64,000 nucleotides of DNA, taken from Chitinophaga pinensis DSM 2588 (GTDB lineage: Bacteria > Bacteroidota > Bacteroidia > Chitinophagales > Chitinophagaceae). The DNA lies in NCBI RefSeq assembly GCF_000024005.1, contig NC_013132.1, positions 4,272,001-4,336,000 of the forward strand, given 5' to 3'. Of the stretch, positions 18,673 to 26,791 are shown piece after piece (the stretch's first letter is position 1; every line of letters begins with the position of its first letter). The notes below the pieces were generated by a model that had not been told where the DNA came from, made no database searches, and was given only the letters and a program-made list of their open reading frames with translations. The translations under genes were made by a program, and so were the position numbers.

Positions 18673-18702
18673 CAAAGATATCGGAGAATTCCGAAATGCC
18701 AA
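18673..18702 (-). promoter_or_regulatory. Promoter of the Old Yellow Enzyme gene
   Basis: On the minus strand TTG (18702-18700), a 19-base spacer and TATCTTTG (18680-18673) match the Bacteroidota sigma-ABfr-type consensus well. The expected start near 18666 leaves a leader of about 37 bases before the ATG at 18629. Confidence 0.65.
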
Positions 18703-18813
18703 TAATAATTTACCTCCGGCTGACCGTCCGCCCGTCGCTGAAAGACGGGTATTTCTCCCCGAAACCCCAGTGTTTCTTCGATCTCAGGGCTGATTTGTAC
18801 CATTAAAACGCCA

Positions 18814-18881
18814 TTATACCGTCATTAGGCCGTTATTTCTCCGTTCGGGAACGAAGAACTTACGGCTTAATAACGGTATAA
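18814..18881. repeat. 68-base near-palindrome (long imperfect hairpin)
   Basis: The two 34-base halves match as inverted repeats at 28 of 34 positions. The outer arms are TTATACCGTCATTAGGCCGT (18814-18833) and ACGGCTTAATAACGGTATAA (18862-18881). The inner arms are TTCTCCGTTC and GAACGAAGAA. The structure could form a cruciform or RNA hairpin, or be a repeat-element end. Confidence 0.65.
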
Positions 18882-19090
18882 TAAGGGGATAATACGAAGA
18901 AATGACCCGGAACAACGGACTACATAAGGGCTTTATTGAATGTGAGTTTAAACTTTGATTTATCGTAAAAAAAATGTAGTTTGGTATAGAGGATAATAAG
19001 CCCTAAAACAACATTAAAAAAGTCCTCAGACGGAAACAGTTAACACCCCAAAAAATCACATGTAGATGAATTCCTCCTCATCCCCCGTTA

Positions 19091-19166
19091 TGCGTCACGC
19101 ATACGCGCATACGCAGTTGTTACAATTGCGTGAACAATCTTACAGGACAGATTGCGTTATTACGCA
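19091..19166. promoter_or_regulatory. Cluster of seven ACGCR/TGCGT pentamers upstream of the protease gene
   Basis: Copies lie at 19091 (TGCGT), 19097 (ACGCA), 19103 (ACGCG), 19111 (ACGCA), 19127 (TGCGT), 19153 (TGCGT) and 19162 (ACGCA). The mixed orientation and density within 76 bases suggest a multi-site operator for the gene starting at 19206. No factor can be assigned. Confidence 0.35.
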
Positions 19167-19205
19167 AAGAACTCCGTATTTTCAGCACCCTTAAAAACGC
19201 TTAGC

Positions 19206-20273
19206 ATGAAATCAACAGAAGAACTGCATCGGGAGAACGAAATGATCCGGGACCTGCTGAAGAACGGAATAGAAGAGCTGTTACTGAAGATCCCCGGTGT
19301 ACACCACGTCAGTATTGGTTTGAAAGAAACCGCCGGCCGTGTTACAGACCAGCTTTGTATCCGGATCTATGTGGAAGAAAAGAAAGACCACAGCCAGCTG
19401 CAGGCGCATGAAGTGCTGCCTTCCGAGATCAATGGCATCCCTACGGACGTGAACATGATTCACGGTTTCCGGGCCTGCCTGGACGAAAATAAGTATCGTC
19501 CCGTAAGAGGCGGCATCCAGATCACCAACCGGATTATCATCCGTGACGAAGAAAGCTTCGGTACAGAAGTCGCACACGGTACCCTGGGATGCCTGGCTAA
19601 GAGAAACAAAGACGGTAAACCGGTATTACTGAGCAACTGTCATGTGCTCATGGCTAATGCCGCTAAAGTAGGAGATAAGGTCTATCAGCCCGCGCCGGCC
19701 GTCATTCCCGAATTATCGGATAAAGAACTGCCGTTTCATCCCACGGATGATAAAAATGCCATCGGCCGGATTGTAAAAGGTATCATCAATGAAAGAGTAG
19801 ATGCCGCTATCGCAGAAGTAGACGATACGGCTATTGGTCAGTCAGCTGGAAACGAGATCAACGGACTGAGTATTGACGGTATGCCCCGGTACAATGGCAT
19901 CGTCGGTATGGGTGTCGCACTCGCAGGTCAGATCGTTTTTAAGGTAGGAGAAGTCTCCGGACGGACAGAAGGCCGGGTCGTAGACATCAATTATCCCGCT
20001 ACCACCTTCCCGATAGAAGGTAAGGAACACACCTTCAGGGGCCAGATTGCTATCCAGCCGGTCGATCCTACGCACCATTTCTCTGAAAAAGGAGATTCAG
20101 GTGCCGTGATCGTCGATAAGGAAAGCCGGATCATCGGACTGATGTTTGCAAATAATGGGAATGCCCAGCCACAGATCACGCTGGCTAATCATATTGCAGA
20201 TGTGACAGAAGAAATGGATATCAGTATTCAGCTGTCCCCGGTCGTGGCAGGCGCCGTACAGAGAATAAATTAG
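19206..20273 (+). CDS. Trypsin-fold serine protease-like protein, cytoplasmic
   Basis: The 355-residue protein has no signal peptide. Residues 1-95 form a distinct N-terminal domain: a helical start, then IPGVHHVSIGLKETAGRV and LCIRIYVEEKK. Residues about 115-345 look like a chymotrypsin-type double barrel with a complete triad: H146 in LLSNCHVLM, D199 in ERVDAAIAEV and S298 in EKGDSGAVIV. The layout recalls NAL1-type or phage/bacterial trypsin-like proteins with an N-terminal ligand or regulatory domain. I chose the ATG at 19206; the frame opens at a TTG at 19152, which overlaps the pentamer cluster. The substrate is unknown. Its stop codon touches a perfect inverted repeat that separates it from the convergent Lrp-type gene. 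Confidence 0.75.
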   Translation: MKSTEELHRENEMIRDLLKNGIEELLLKIPGVHHVSIGLKETAGRVTDQLCIRIYVEEKKDHSQLQAHEVLPSEINGIPTDVNMIHGFRACLDENKYRPVRGGIQITNRIIIRDEESFGTEVAHGTLGCLAKRNKDGKPVLLSNCHVLMANAAKVGDKVYQPAPAVIPELSDKELPFHPTDDKNAIGRIVKGIINERVDAAIAEVDDTAIGQSAGNEINGLSIDGMPRYNGIVGMGVALAGQIVFKVGEVSGRTEGRVVDINYPATTFPIEGKEHTFRGQIAIQPVDPTHHFSEKGDSGAVIVDKESRIIGLMFANNGNAQPQITLANHIADVTEEMDISIQLSPVVAGAVQRIN

Positions 20274-20350
20274 GAATTAACAATTAGGAATTAGGAATTG
20301 CTCGCAACAATCTTCGCTGCATTGAATTCCTAATTCCTAATTGTTAATTC
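20274..20350. repeat. Perfect 26-base inverted repeat built from AATTAGGAATT units
   Basis: The left arm at 20274-20299 and the right arm at 20325-20350 are perfect reverse complements with a 25-base loop. The arm carries TTAGGAATTAGGAATT, which recurs at 30338-30358. The element fills the whole gap between two convergent stop codons and may end transcription from both sides. Confidence 0.85.
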
Positions 20351-20836
20351 TTAATTCTTCAACAACCCCAGGTCCGGCTGTGCATACTTATAAACTTTAA
20401 AATAAAGCGTAGTCTTCGTCTGATACACCCCCTCCAGTTTAGACAACTCATTTACAAATTCCAGCAGGTGATCATTATCCCTGCACATCACATTTACTTC
20501 GAGATCGTAAGCCCCGGAGGTCATTGCCAGAAAACTCACTTCCGGCATAACGGCAATCTGCTGCGCCACCGCATCTTTTAAGGTAGCCGGTCTCACATAT
20601 ACCGCAATGTGCGCATAGGAATGGAATCCCACCTTCTCCGGATCCACCCTGCCCACAATATTAATCGTCCCTTCTTCAATCAGCCGATTAAAACGCGTAC
20701 GGATCGTACCGATAGATACATGCAGCTTTTCAGCGATGACTGTAAAGGAAATCCTGCCGTCCTGCTGCAGGTAAGTCAGAATAGAGAAATCCAGGTCGTC
20801 GAGGGGCGTTTTGTCGGCTGATTTAGTTTTTCCCAT
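20351..20836 (-). CDS. Lrp/AsnC-family transcriptional regulator
   Basis: The 161-residue protein has an N-terminal winged helix-turn-helix (about residues 12-65: LDFSILTYLQQDGRISFTVI, then HVSIGTIRTRFNRLIEEG). A C-terminal RAM ligand-binding domain follows (about 75-150), with MTSGAYDLEVNVMCRDNDHL. Lrp/AsnC proteins form octamers or dimers that sense amino acids. The gene is divergent from the pyrimidine-degradation operon and shares a 139-base promoter region with it. A ligand such as beta-alanine or another pathway intermediate, and control of that operon, are therefore likely. This is inference from position. Confidence 0.9.
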   Translation of the reverse strand: MGKTKSADKTPLDDLDFSILTYLQQDGRISFTVIAEKLHVSIGTIRTRFNRLIEEGTINIVGRVDPEKVGFHSYAHIAVYVRPATLKDAVAQQIAVMPEVSFLAMTSGAYDLEVNVMCRDNDHLLEFVNELSKLEGVYQTKTTLYFKVYKYAQPDLGLLKN

Positions 20837-20893
20837 TTCTCTTTAATATATAGGTGAGGAGTTAAAAGGACAACGTACAGAAATGTTAGAAAA

Positions 20894-20908
20894 TACATAC
20901 TAAATGTA
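20894..20908. promoter_or_regulatory. Candidate Lrp-type operator in the divergent promoter region
   Basis: TACAT-ACTAA-ATGTA is a perfect 5-5-5 inverted repeat with an A/T-rich centre, the general shape of a 15-base Lrp/AsnC site. It lies between the regulator start (20836) and the mmsA start (20976). A related half site, GTACA...ATGT, lies just upstream near 20875. Confidence 0.5.
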
Positions 20909-20975
20909 CAGATTTTTCAGTAAATTAAGGGTATCGTATAAAAAATGCACCCATAACCCAAACTCCCCAAAGCAT

Positions 20976-22433
20976 ATGAAGTACGAACGGGTCAGGAACT
21001 TTGTTAATGGAAGTTTTAAAGAAGTATCATCTCAACGGACGTTGCCTGTAATATCACCAACAGACGGTTCCTTGTTAGCTGAAATGCCATGCTCCACCGC
21101 CGCCGATCTGGAAGAAGCCGTACAGGCAGCCAAAGCTGCATTTCCGGGCTGGAGTAAGACGCCTATCAAGGAAAGAGTACAGGTATTCTTTCGTTATAAA
21201 TATCTGCTGGAACAACACCTGCAGGGACTGGCCGCACTGGTCAGTGAAGAAAACGGCAAAACCATGAGTGAAGCCGTGGCTGAAGTAGAAAAGTGTATCG
21301 AACTGACAGAATTTGCGACTTCTTTACCGCAACTGATCGCGGGTGAAGTACTGGAAGTAAGTGCCGGTGTGGAGTGCAGAACTTCACATGTACCATTAGG
21401 TATAGTCGCCTCGATCGTACCCTTCAATTTCCCTGCGATGGTGCCTAACTGGACCATCCCGAATGCCATCGCCCTGGGCAATTGCCTGATAATGAAACCA
21501 TCGGAAAAAGTACCGCTCAGTCTGGGGATCATTGCCCGTTTACTGAAAGAAGCAGGTCTCCCGAATGGTGTATTGAATATTGTCAATGGCGACAGCGAAA
21601 TTGTCAATGCCATCTGTGATCATCCGGATATAGCAGCAGTCTCTTTTGTAGGCTCTACAAAGATTGCCAGGATAGTATATCAGCGTGCCACACAGCACCT
21701 GAAACGTTGCCTTGCCTTGGGCGGCGCCAAAAATCACTTACTGGTATTACCGGATGCGAAACCTGGTATGACCGCACAGAACGTGGCCGCTTCTATGAGC
21801 GGTTGCGCCGGACAGCGTTGTATGGCCGCATCTGCCATGATCGGGGTCGGCGCCGTGGATCATATCGTTGATCTCGTATGCGAAGAAGCAAGAAAGATCG
21901 TACCCGGACAAAACCTGGGTGCCGTCATCAGTAAAGAATCAAAGGAAAGGATCGAAAAATATATTACTGAAGCCGAAGCACAAGGCGCCCGTATTCTTGT
22001 AGACGGTCGGGGTGTGCAGGTAGCAGGTAAAGAAAACGGTACTTATGTTGGCCCTACCGTGATCGATTATGTAACCGCTGATATGGCGGTCGCTCAGGAA
22101 GAAATCTTCGGACCTGTTATCAGTATCATGCGTACCGAAACCGTAGATGAAGCGCTCCGCATTGAAAATGCCAACCCCTACGGCAATGCGGCTTCGGTTT
22201 TTACACAGAACGGAGGGATGGCCCGCTATATAGCAGAAAGGGCCAGCGCCGGTATGATCGGTGTAAATGTAGGTGTGCCCGTTCCCCGCGAACCATTCTC
22301 TTTTGGCGGATGGAATGAAAGTAAGTTCGGCGTTGGTGATATCACCGGAAAAAGCTCCATAGAATTCTGGACCAGGTTGAAGAAAAGTACGACCAAATGG
22401 AACCCTGAAGAAGGCGTTAACTGGATGAGTTAA
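20976..22433 (+). CDS. mmsA: CoA-acylating methylmalonate/malonate-semialdehyde dehydrogenase
   Basis: The 485-residue aldehyde dehydrogenase converts malonate semialdehyde to acetyl-CoA (or methylmalonate semialdehyde to propionyl-CoA) with NAD and CoA and loss of CO2. Family marks are the N-terminal FVNGSF, IVPFNFPAMVPNW, the site GGAKNHLLVLPDA and the catalytic C282 in AGQRCMAASAMIG; GQRCM is typical of MmsA/IolA. It sits first in an operon that makes beta-alanine from uracil, so it would perform the last step. I chose the ATG at 20976. The frame starts at 20904, but the extra 24 residues overlap the candidate Lrp site and are unlike the family. Confidence 0.92.
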   Translation: MKYERVRNFVNGSFKEVSSQRTLPVISPTDGSLLAEMPCSTAADLEEAVQAAKAAFPGWSKTPIKERVQVFFRYKYLLEQHLQGLAALVSEENGKTMSEAVAEVEKCIELTEFATSLPQLIAGEVLEVSAGVECRTSHVPLGIVASIVPFNFPAMVPNWTIPNAIALGNCLIMKPSEKVPLSLGIIARLLKEAGLPNGVLNIVNGDSEIVNAICDHPDIAAVSFVGSTKIARIVYQRATQHLKRCLALGGAKNHLLVLPDAKPGMTAQNVAASMSGCAGQRCMAASAMIGVGAVDHIVDLVCEEARKIVPGQNLGAVISKESKERIEKYITEAEAQGARILVDGRGVQVAGKENGTYVGPTVIDYVTADMAVAQEEIFGPVISIMRTETVDEALRIENANPYGNAASVFTQNGGMARYIAERASAGMIGVNVGVPVPREPFSFGGWNESKFGVGDITGKSSIEFWTRLKKSTTKWNPEEGVNWMS

Positions 22434-22451
22434 CATTATTGACTACAAAAA

Positions 22452-23813
22452 ATGGCACTTATGCCGGAAGCTAAGACATTATCACATGCCCAGGAGATTA
22501 TCCAGGACAACCTGGATTATACATTGTTCTCGTGGAGCAAACAGAAAGGTATCAGCCCTATCGCGGTGAAATACGCAGCCGGGGTATATCTCTATGACTA
22601 TGATGACAAACGTTATCTGGACTTTTCATCAGGACTGATTAACGTTAACATCGGCCACGGTCACCCCAGGGTGACTGCGGCCGTTATGAAACAGATGCAG
22701 GAAGTCAGCTACGTTACGCCGGGATGTGTGACGGAAGCGCGTGGACAGCTGGGACGGAAACTGGCTGCAATCACACCAGGCAATCTGCAAAAAACACTGT
22801 TTACCGTATGTGGGGCCAGCGCAATAGAAAATGCGGTGAAGCTGGCCAGACTATATACCGGCAGACATAAAATCATCGCCCGCTATCGTGCCTTTCACGG
22901 TGCCTCCTACGCGTCTATGACCGCCGGAGGCGATCCGCGTAAACTGCCGCATGATGCGCAACAGGCGCCTAACTTTGTGCATGTGGAAGATCCATACTGC
23001 TATCGCTGCCCCTTCGGAAAGGAGATCACTTCCTGTAACCGCGAGTGTGTCAGCCATGTGGAAAGGGTGATCCAGTTTGAAGGGCCGGAAAATGTAGCCG
23101 CCATACTCATGGAAGGAGAAAGTGGTTCTTCGGGTTGTATTAAATATCCGCCGGACTATCTGCAAAAAATCCGGGCAATCTGTGATAAATATGGCATCTT
23201 GCTGATCATGGATGAAGTCATGAGCGGCTTCGGCAGAACTGGTAAATGGTTTGCCAGTGAACTGCACGGCGTAGTACCCGATATGATCGCTACCGCCAAA
23301 GGAATTACCGCCGGATATATCCCTTTGGGTGCTTTGATCGTTAGTGATACAATAGCAGCTCATTTCGATGATAAAACACTCTGGCTGGGACTGACCTATT
23401 CCGCCCACCCCGTCGCCTGCGCAGCAGGTGTGGAAGTGCTGAAGATCTATGAAGATGAACACCTGATAGAAAATGCCGCCGATATGGGCATGTACATCGA
23501 AAGAGAGGTAGAAGCCATGAAACTGCATCACCCCTGTATCGGCGACTTCCGTAATACCGGACTGCTGGGATGTATCGAACTGGTAAAAAACCGCGAAACA
23601 AAAGAACCGATGGTACCCTTCAACGCCAGACCGGAAGAAATGGCGGTCATGAACAGGGTCGCCGCAAGACTGAAACAACTGGGAATGTATGCCTTCGTAC
23701 GCTGGAATTATGTATTCATCGCACCACCGCTGAGCATTACCAGGACGCAGGTAGACGAAGGACTGGCCATGATAGATGATGCACTGTCTATTGCAGATGA
23801 ATATGTGACCTGA
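22452..23813 (+). CDS. Class III aminotransferase, probable beta-alanine (3-aminoisobutyrate) transaminase
   Basis: The 453-residue PLP-dependent enzyme has the class III signature LLIMDEVMSGFGRTGKWFA and the PLP lysine K283 in ATAKGITAGYIPLG. A Cys-rich insertion, DPYCYRCPFGKE followed by CNREC, is seen in a subset of class III transaminases that act on omega-amino acids. Within this operon it should move the amino group of beta-alanine (or 3-aminoisobutyrate) to a keto acid, feeding malonate semialdehyde to MmsA. The acceptor (pyruvate or 2-oxoglutarate) cannot be told. It starts 18 bases after the mmsA stop. Confidence 0.88.
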   Translation: MALMPEAKTLSHAQEIIQDNLDYTLFSWSKQKGISPIAVKYAAGVYLYDYDDKRYLDFSSGLINVNIGHGHPRVTAAVMKQMQEVSYVTPGCVTEARGQLGRKLAAITPGNLQKTLFTVCGASAIENAVKLARLYTGRHKIIARYRAFHGASYASMTAGGDPRKLPHDAQQAPNFVHVEDPYCYRCPFGKEITSCNRECVSHVERVIQFEGPENVAAILMEGESGSSGCIKYPPDYLQKIRAICDKYGILLIMDEVMSGFGRTGKWFASELHGVVPDMIATAKGITAGYIPLGALIVSDTIAAHFDDKTLWLGLTYSAHPVACAAGVEVLKIYEDEHLIENAADMGMYIEREVEAMKLHHPCIGDFRNTGLLGCIELVKNRETKEPMVPFNARPEEMAVMNRVAARLKQLGMYAFVRWNYVFIAPPLSITRTQVDEGLAMIDDALSIADEYVT

Positions 23814-23861
23814 TAATATACGGCCCTGGCCAATCTCATAAATACCTGTAATCCGACCTAC

Positions 23862-25385
23862 ATGACAGACCACGAAGACATCAGCCAAAATGTATCCCGC
23901 TCTGCACTCTACAGTGAAGACCTGGCACCGGTACCCGCTTCCGCAAGGACCTGGAATACCTGGAACTATGCCAGCCTCTGGATCAGCATGAGCCTGTGTA
24001 TCCCTACCTATATGCTGGCCAGTTCACTCATTGAAGGTGGTATGAACTGGTGGCAGGCCATCCTCACCATCTTTGCCGGTAATACGGTTGTACTGATCCC
24101 TATGATCCTGAACGGACACGCCGGCGCTAAATACGGTATTCCTTTTCCCGTATTTGCCAGGGCAAGTTTTGGTACCAAAGGCGCTAATATACCCGCCATG
24201 TTACGGGCCATCGTCGCCTGCGGATGGTTTGGTATCCAGACCTGGATCGGCGGTTTTGCCCTGTACCAGATGTTACAATTATGGATACCCGCGCTGGCGA
24301 CAATGCCCGCCATATTTCCGGCTTCCTTCGGATTGGCAACTGGTCCGGCCATCTGTTTCCTGCTTTTCTGGCTGCTGAACATGTATATCGTATACCTGGG
24401 CATCGACAGTATCCGCAAATTACTGGTCTTTAAAGCTATTTTTCTGCCGGTAGCCGTACTGGCCCTCCTGTTCTGGGCAATTAACGCTGTAGAAGGCGGA
24501 TTAGGCCCTATTCTGACACAACCTTCCCGCTTTACCTCAGATGCCGCTTTCTGGGCATTCTTCGTACCCGGACTGACAGGTATGGTCGGCTTCTGGGCGA
24601 CACTGTCCCTGAATATTCCTGACTTCACCCGGTATGCCGTCAATCAACGGGCACAGATCAAAGGACAGGCTTTGGGATTACCTCCTTCCATGACCCTGTT
24701 TTCTTTCATTGGGGTAGTCGTGACTTCTGCCACTACCATCGTATACGGGACTACCATCTGGGATCCGGTTGTACTCGCCGGTAAGTTTGAAAATAAAATA
24801 CTGGTAAGCATCGCGATGATCGCAGTGGCTATTTCCACGCTGGCGACTAACATCGCCGCGAATATTATCAGTCCGGCGAATGACTTCGCCAACCTCGCTC
24901 CGCAGAAAATCAACTTCCGCACAGGCGGTTATATCACCGGTATCATCGGCATACTTATTTTCCCCTGGAAATTAGTCGCTGATCCTACCGGGTACATCTT
25001 TACCTGGCTGGTGGGTTATTCCAGCTTATTGGGCCCCGTAGGGGGCATTATGATCGCCGATTATTACCTGGTGAGAAAACAACAACTACAGATGACTGCA
25101 CTATACGATCCGAAAGGACAATATAGTTTTACCAATGGTTTTAACCGCTATGCCATGCTGGCCCTGATATTGGGCATCGTCCCCAATATCCCCGGTTTTC
25201 TTACCACCATCAAACTTATTCCACCGGATGCAGTACCGGCCTGGATCACACACTTATACAGCTATGCATGGTTTGTAGGTTTCTTTGTGTCAGGCATCAG
25301 CTATTACCTCATCATGCGTTCTTATAGTATCATTACCACTACCGGAACCAATAAACAGGGAGTCAATTATGTCACTGCTGATTAA
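23862..25385 (+). CDS. NCS1-family nucleobase:cation symporter
   Basis: The 507-residue inner-membrane protein has about 12 transmembrane helices and the NCS1 family look: WNTWNYASLWISMSLCIPTY at the start, AGAKYGIPFPVFARASFGTK, and LSLNIPDFTRYAVNQRAQ in the middle. NCS1 carriers import uracil, allantoin, hydantoins or thiamine-type compounds with Na+ or H+. The surrounding genes indicate uracil, thymine or dihydropyrimidine as substrate. Its last 17 bases overlap the dihydropyrimidinase start, so the two are translationally coupled. Confidence 0.92.
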   Translation: MTDHEDISQNVSRSALYSEDLAPVPASARTWNTWNYASLWISMSLCIPTYMLASSLIEGGMNWWQAILTIFAGNTVVLIPMILNGHAGAKYGIPFPVFARASFGTKGANIPAMLRAIVACGWFGIQTWIGGFALYQMLQLWIPALATMPAIFPASFGLATGPAICFLLFWLLNMYIVYLGIDSIRKLLVFKAIFLPVAVLALLFWAINAVEGGLGPILTQPSRFTSDAAFWAFFVPGLTGMVGFWATLSLNIPDFTRYAVNQRAQIKGQALGLPPSMTLFSFIGVVVTSATTIVYGTTIWDPVVLAGKFENKILVSIAMIAVAISTLATNIAANIISPANDFANLAPQKINFRTGGYITGIIGILIFPWKLVADPTGYIFTWLVGYSSLLGPVGGIMIADYYLVRKQQLQMTALYDPKGQYSFTNGFNRYAMLALILGIVPNIPGFLTTIKLIPPDAVPAWITHLYSYAWFVGFFVSGISYYLIMRSYSIITTTGTNKQGVNYVTAD

Positions 25386-26751
25386 AAACGGAAGGGTTAT
25401 TACCGCTACAGACGATTACCAGGCAGATATACTGGTGCAGGGAGAACAGATCGTTGCCATCGGAAAAGAGCTGCCCGCCGGCGACGCTCAAGTCATCGAT
25501 GCAACCGGTCTGCTCGTGATGCCGGGAGGCATCGACCCGCATGTACACCTGGATATGCCCTTTATGGGTACCTTCTCCAGCGATACGCATGAAACAGGTA
25601 CCCGCGCCGCCCTGCATGGAGGTACCACTACCGTCATCGACTTCGTATTACAGAAACAGGGACATTCTCTGCAGGAAGCATTGGATGAATGGAACGGCAG
25701 AGCCAACGGAACGGCTGTAGGAGATTATAGCTTTCATATGGCCGTAACTGATTTCAATCCGGCTACCAAAGCGGAAATAAAGACCATGGTAGAACAGGAA
25801 GGCATTACTTCCTTCAAAACCTTTATGGCATACAAAGGGGCATTGATGATCGACGACCGCCAGATGACCGATCTGATGCAGGAGGTACGGCAGCAGGGCG
25901 GTATGGTCACCGTACATGCTACCAATGGCGACGTGATTGATTACCTGGTGGCAAAACACCTCGCAGAAGGAAAGACATCTCCGCTGTATCATTATCTTTC
26001 CCAACCGGAAGTGACGGAAGCCGAGGCGTCTGCCCGTTTTACCGATCTGGCTAATTACACGGGTTGCCCTGGCTACATCGTACATATGACCTGCGAAGGC
26101 GCACTCAATGCCGTACGTAATGCAACCCGTAGAAACCAGAAAGTATATGTAGAAACCTGTATCCAGTATCTGCTCCTGGATGCATCAAAATATGAGCAGG
26201 GCTTTGACAGCGCGAAGTGGGTTATGAGTCCGCCATTGCGCGAAGCGAAAGACCAGGAAACACTCTGGGCAGGTATTAATCAGGGTCTTGTAAACATCGT
26301 GGCTACAGATCATTGTCCGTTTATGTGGGAACAGAAACTGATGGGGAAAGATAACTTTGCAAAGATCCCTAATGGACATCCTGCTATCGAAAACAGGATG
26401 GAACTCCTCTTCAGCGAAGGTGTCAGCAAAAACAGGATCAGCCTCAATAAATATGTTGAGGTGGCCTGTACCAATCCTGCGAAGATCTTTGGCATGTTCC
26501 CGAAAAAAGGAACAATCTCCATCGGCAGTGACGCTGATATTATGCTCTTCGATCCTAAGGAACAACATACTATTTCAGCAGCCACCCATCATATGCGGGT
26601 AGATTATTCCGCTTACGAAGGCTGGCCGCTGACAGGCAAGGTGAAAACCGTGCTGCTCAGAGGGAAAGTTGCCATTGATAAAGGCGAGTGTCTCGTACCC
26701 AAAGGATATGGACAATTCATAAAACGCAATAAGGTCAGCGGAAAAATCTGA
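25369..26751 (+). CDS. Dihydropyrimidinase
   Basis: The 460-residue cyclic amidohydrolase opens 5,6-dihydrouracil (or dihydrothymine) to N-carbamoyl-beta-alanine. Metal-site features are the HxH pair H58/H60 in GGIDPHVHLD, the carboxylated lysine K156 in FMAYKGALM, and the late VATDHCPFM motif supplying the Asp. The ATG at 25369 lies inside the end of the permease gene and gives the family start MSLLIKNGRVITA. The frame opens further upstream at 25285, but that segment is only the permease coding sequence read in another frame. Hydantoinase activity is possible, but the neighbours argue for the pyrimidine pathway. Confidence 0.94.
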   Translation: MSLLIKNGRVITATDDYQADILVQGEQIVAIGKELPAGDAQVIDATGLLVMPGGIDPHVHLDMPFMGTFSSDTHETGTRAALHGGTTTVIDFVLQKQGHSLQEALDEWNGRANGTAVGDYSFHMAVTDFNPATKAEIKTMVEQEGITSFKTFMAYKGALMIDDRQMTDLMQEVRQQGGMVTVHATNGDVIDYLVAKHLAEGKTSPLYHYLSQPEVTEAEASARFTDLANYTGCPGYIVHMTCEGALNAVRNATRRNQKVYVETCIQYLLLDASKYEQGFDSAKWVMSPPLREAKDQETLWAGINQGLVNIVATDHCPFMWEQKLMGKDNFAKIPNGHPAIENRMELLFSEGVSKNRISLNKYVEVACTNPAKIFGMFPKKGTISIGSDADIMLFDPKEQHTISAATHHMRVDYSAYEGWPLTGKVKTVLLRGKVAIDKGECLVPKGYGQFIKRNKVSGKI

Positions 26752-26791
26752 TCCTTGCCACTGACCATTCATTACCCTAAAACAGATCCCC

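Larger units (their letters stand above)
18703..19205. other. Palindrome-rich intergenic region between two divergent genes
   Basis: No gene is supportable in this half-kilobase. It contains a short hairpin (CCCGTC at 18731-18736 with GACGGG at 18744-18749), a 68-base near-palindrome at 18814-18881, and a cluster of ACGCR/TGCGT pentamers at 19091-19166 just before the protease gene. I saw no TAnnTTTG element facing right. Confidence 0.5.

Noticed and set aside
22851..23888. Long minus-strand open frame of 345 codons opposite the aminotransferase gene
   Set aside because: It lies antisense to a well-conserved class III aminotransferase and has a Cys/His/Ile-rich composition typical of an antisense shadow, with no recognisable motif.
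24008..24643. Minus-strand open frame of 211 codons opposite the NCS1 permease
   Set aside because: Antisense to transmembrane helices, with a composition reflecting the complement of hydrophobic codons and no start context.
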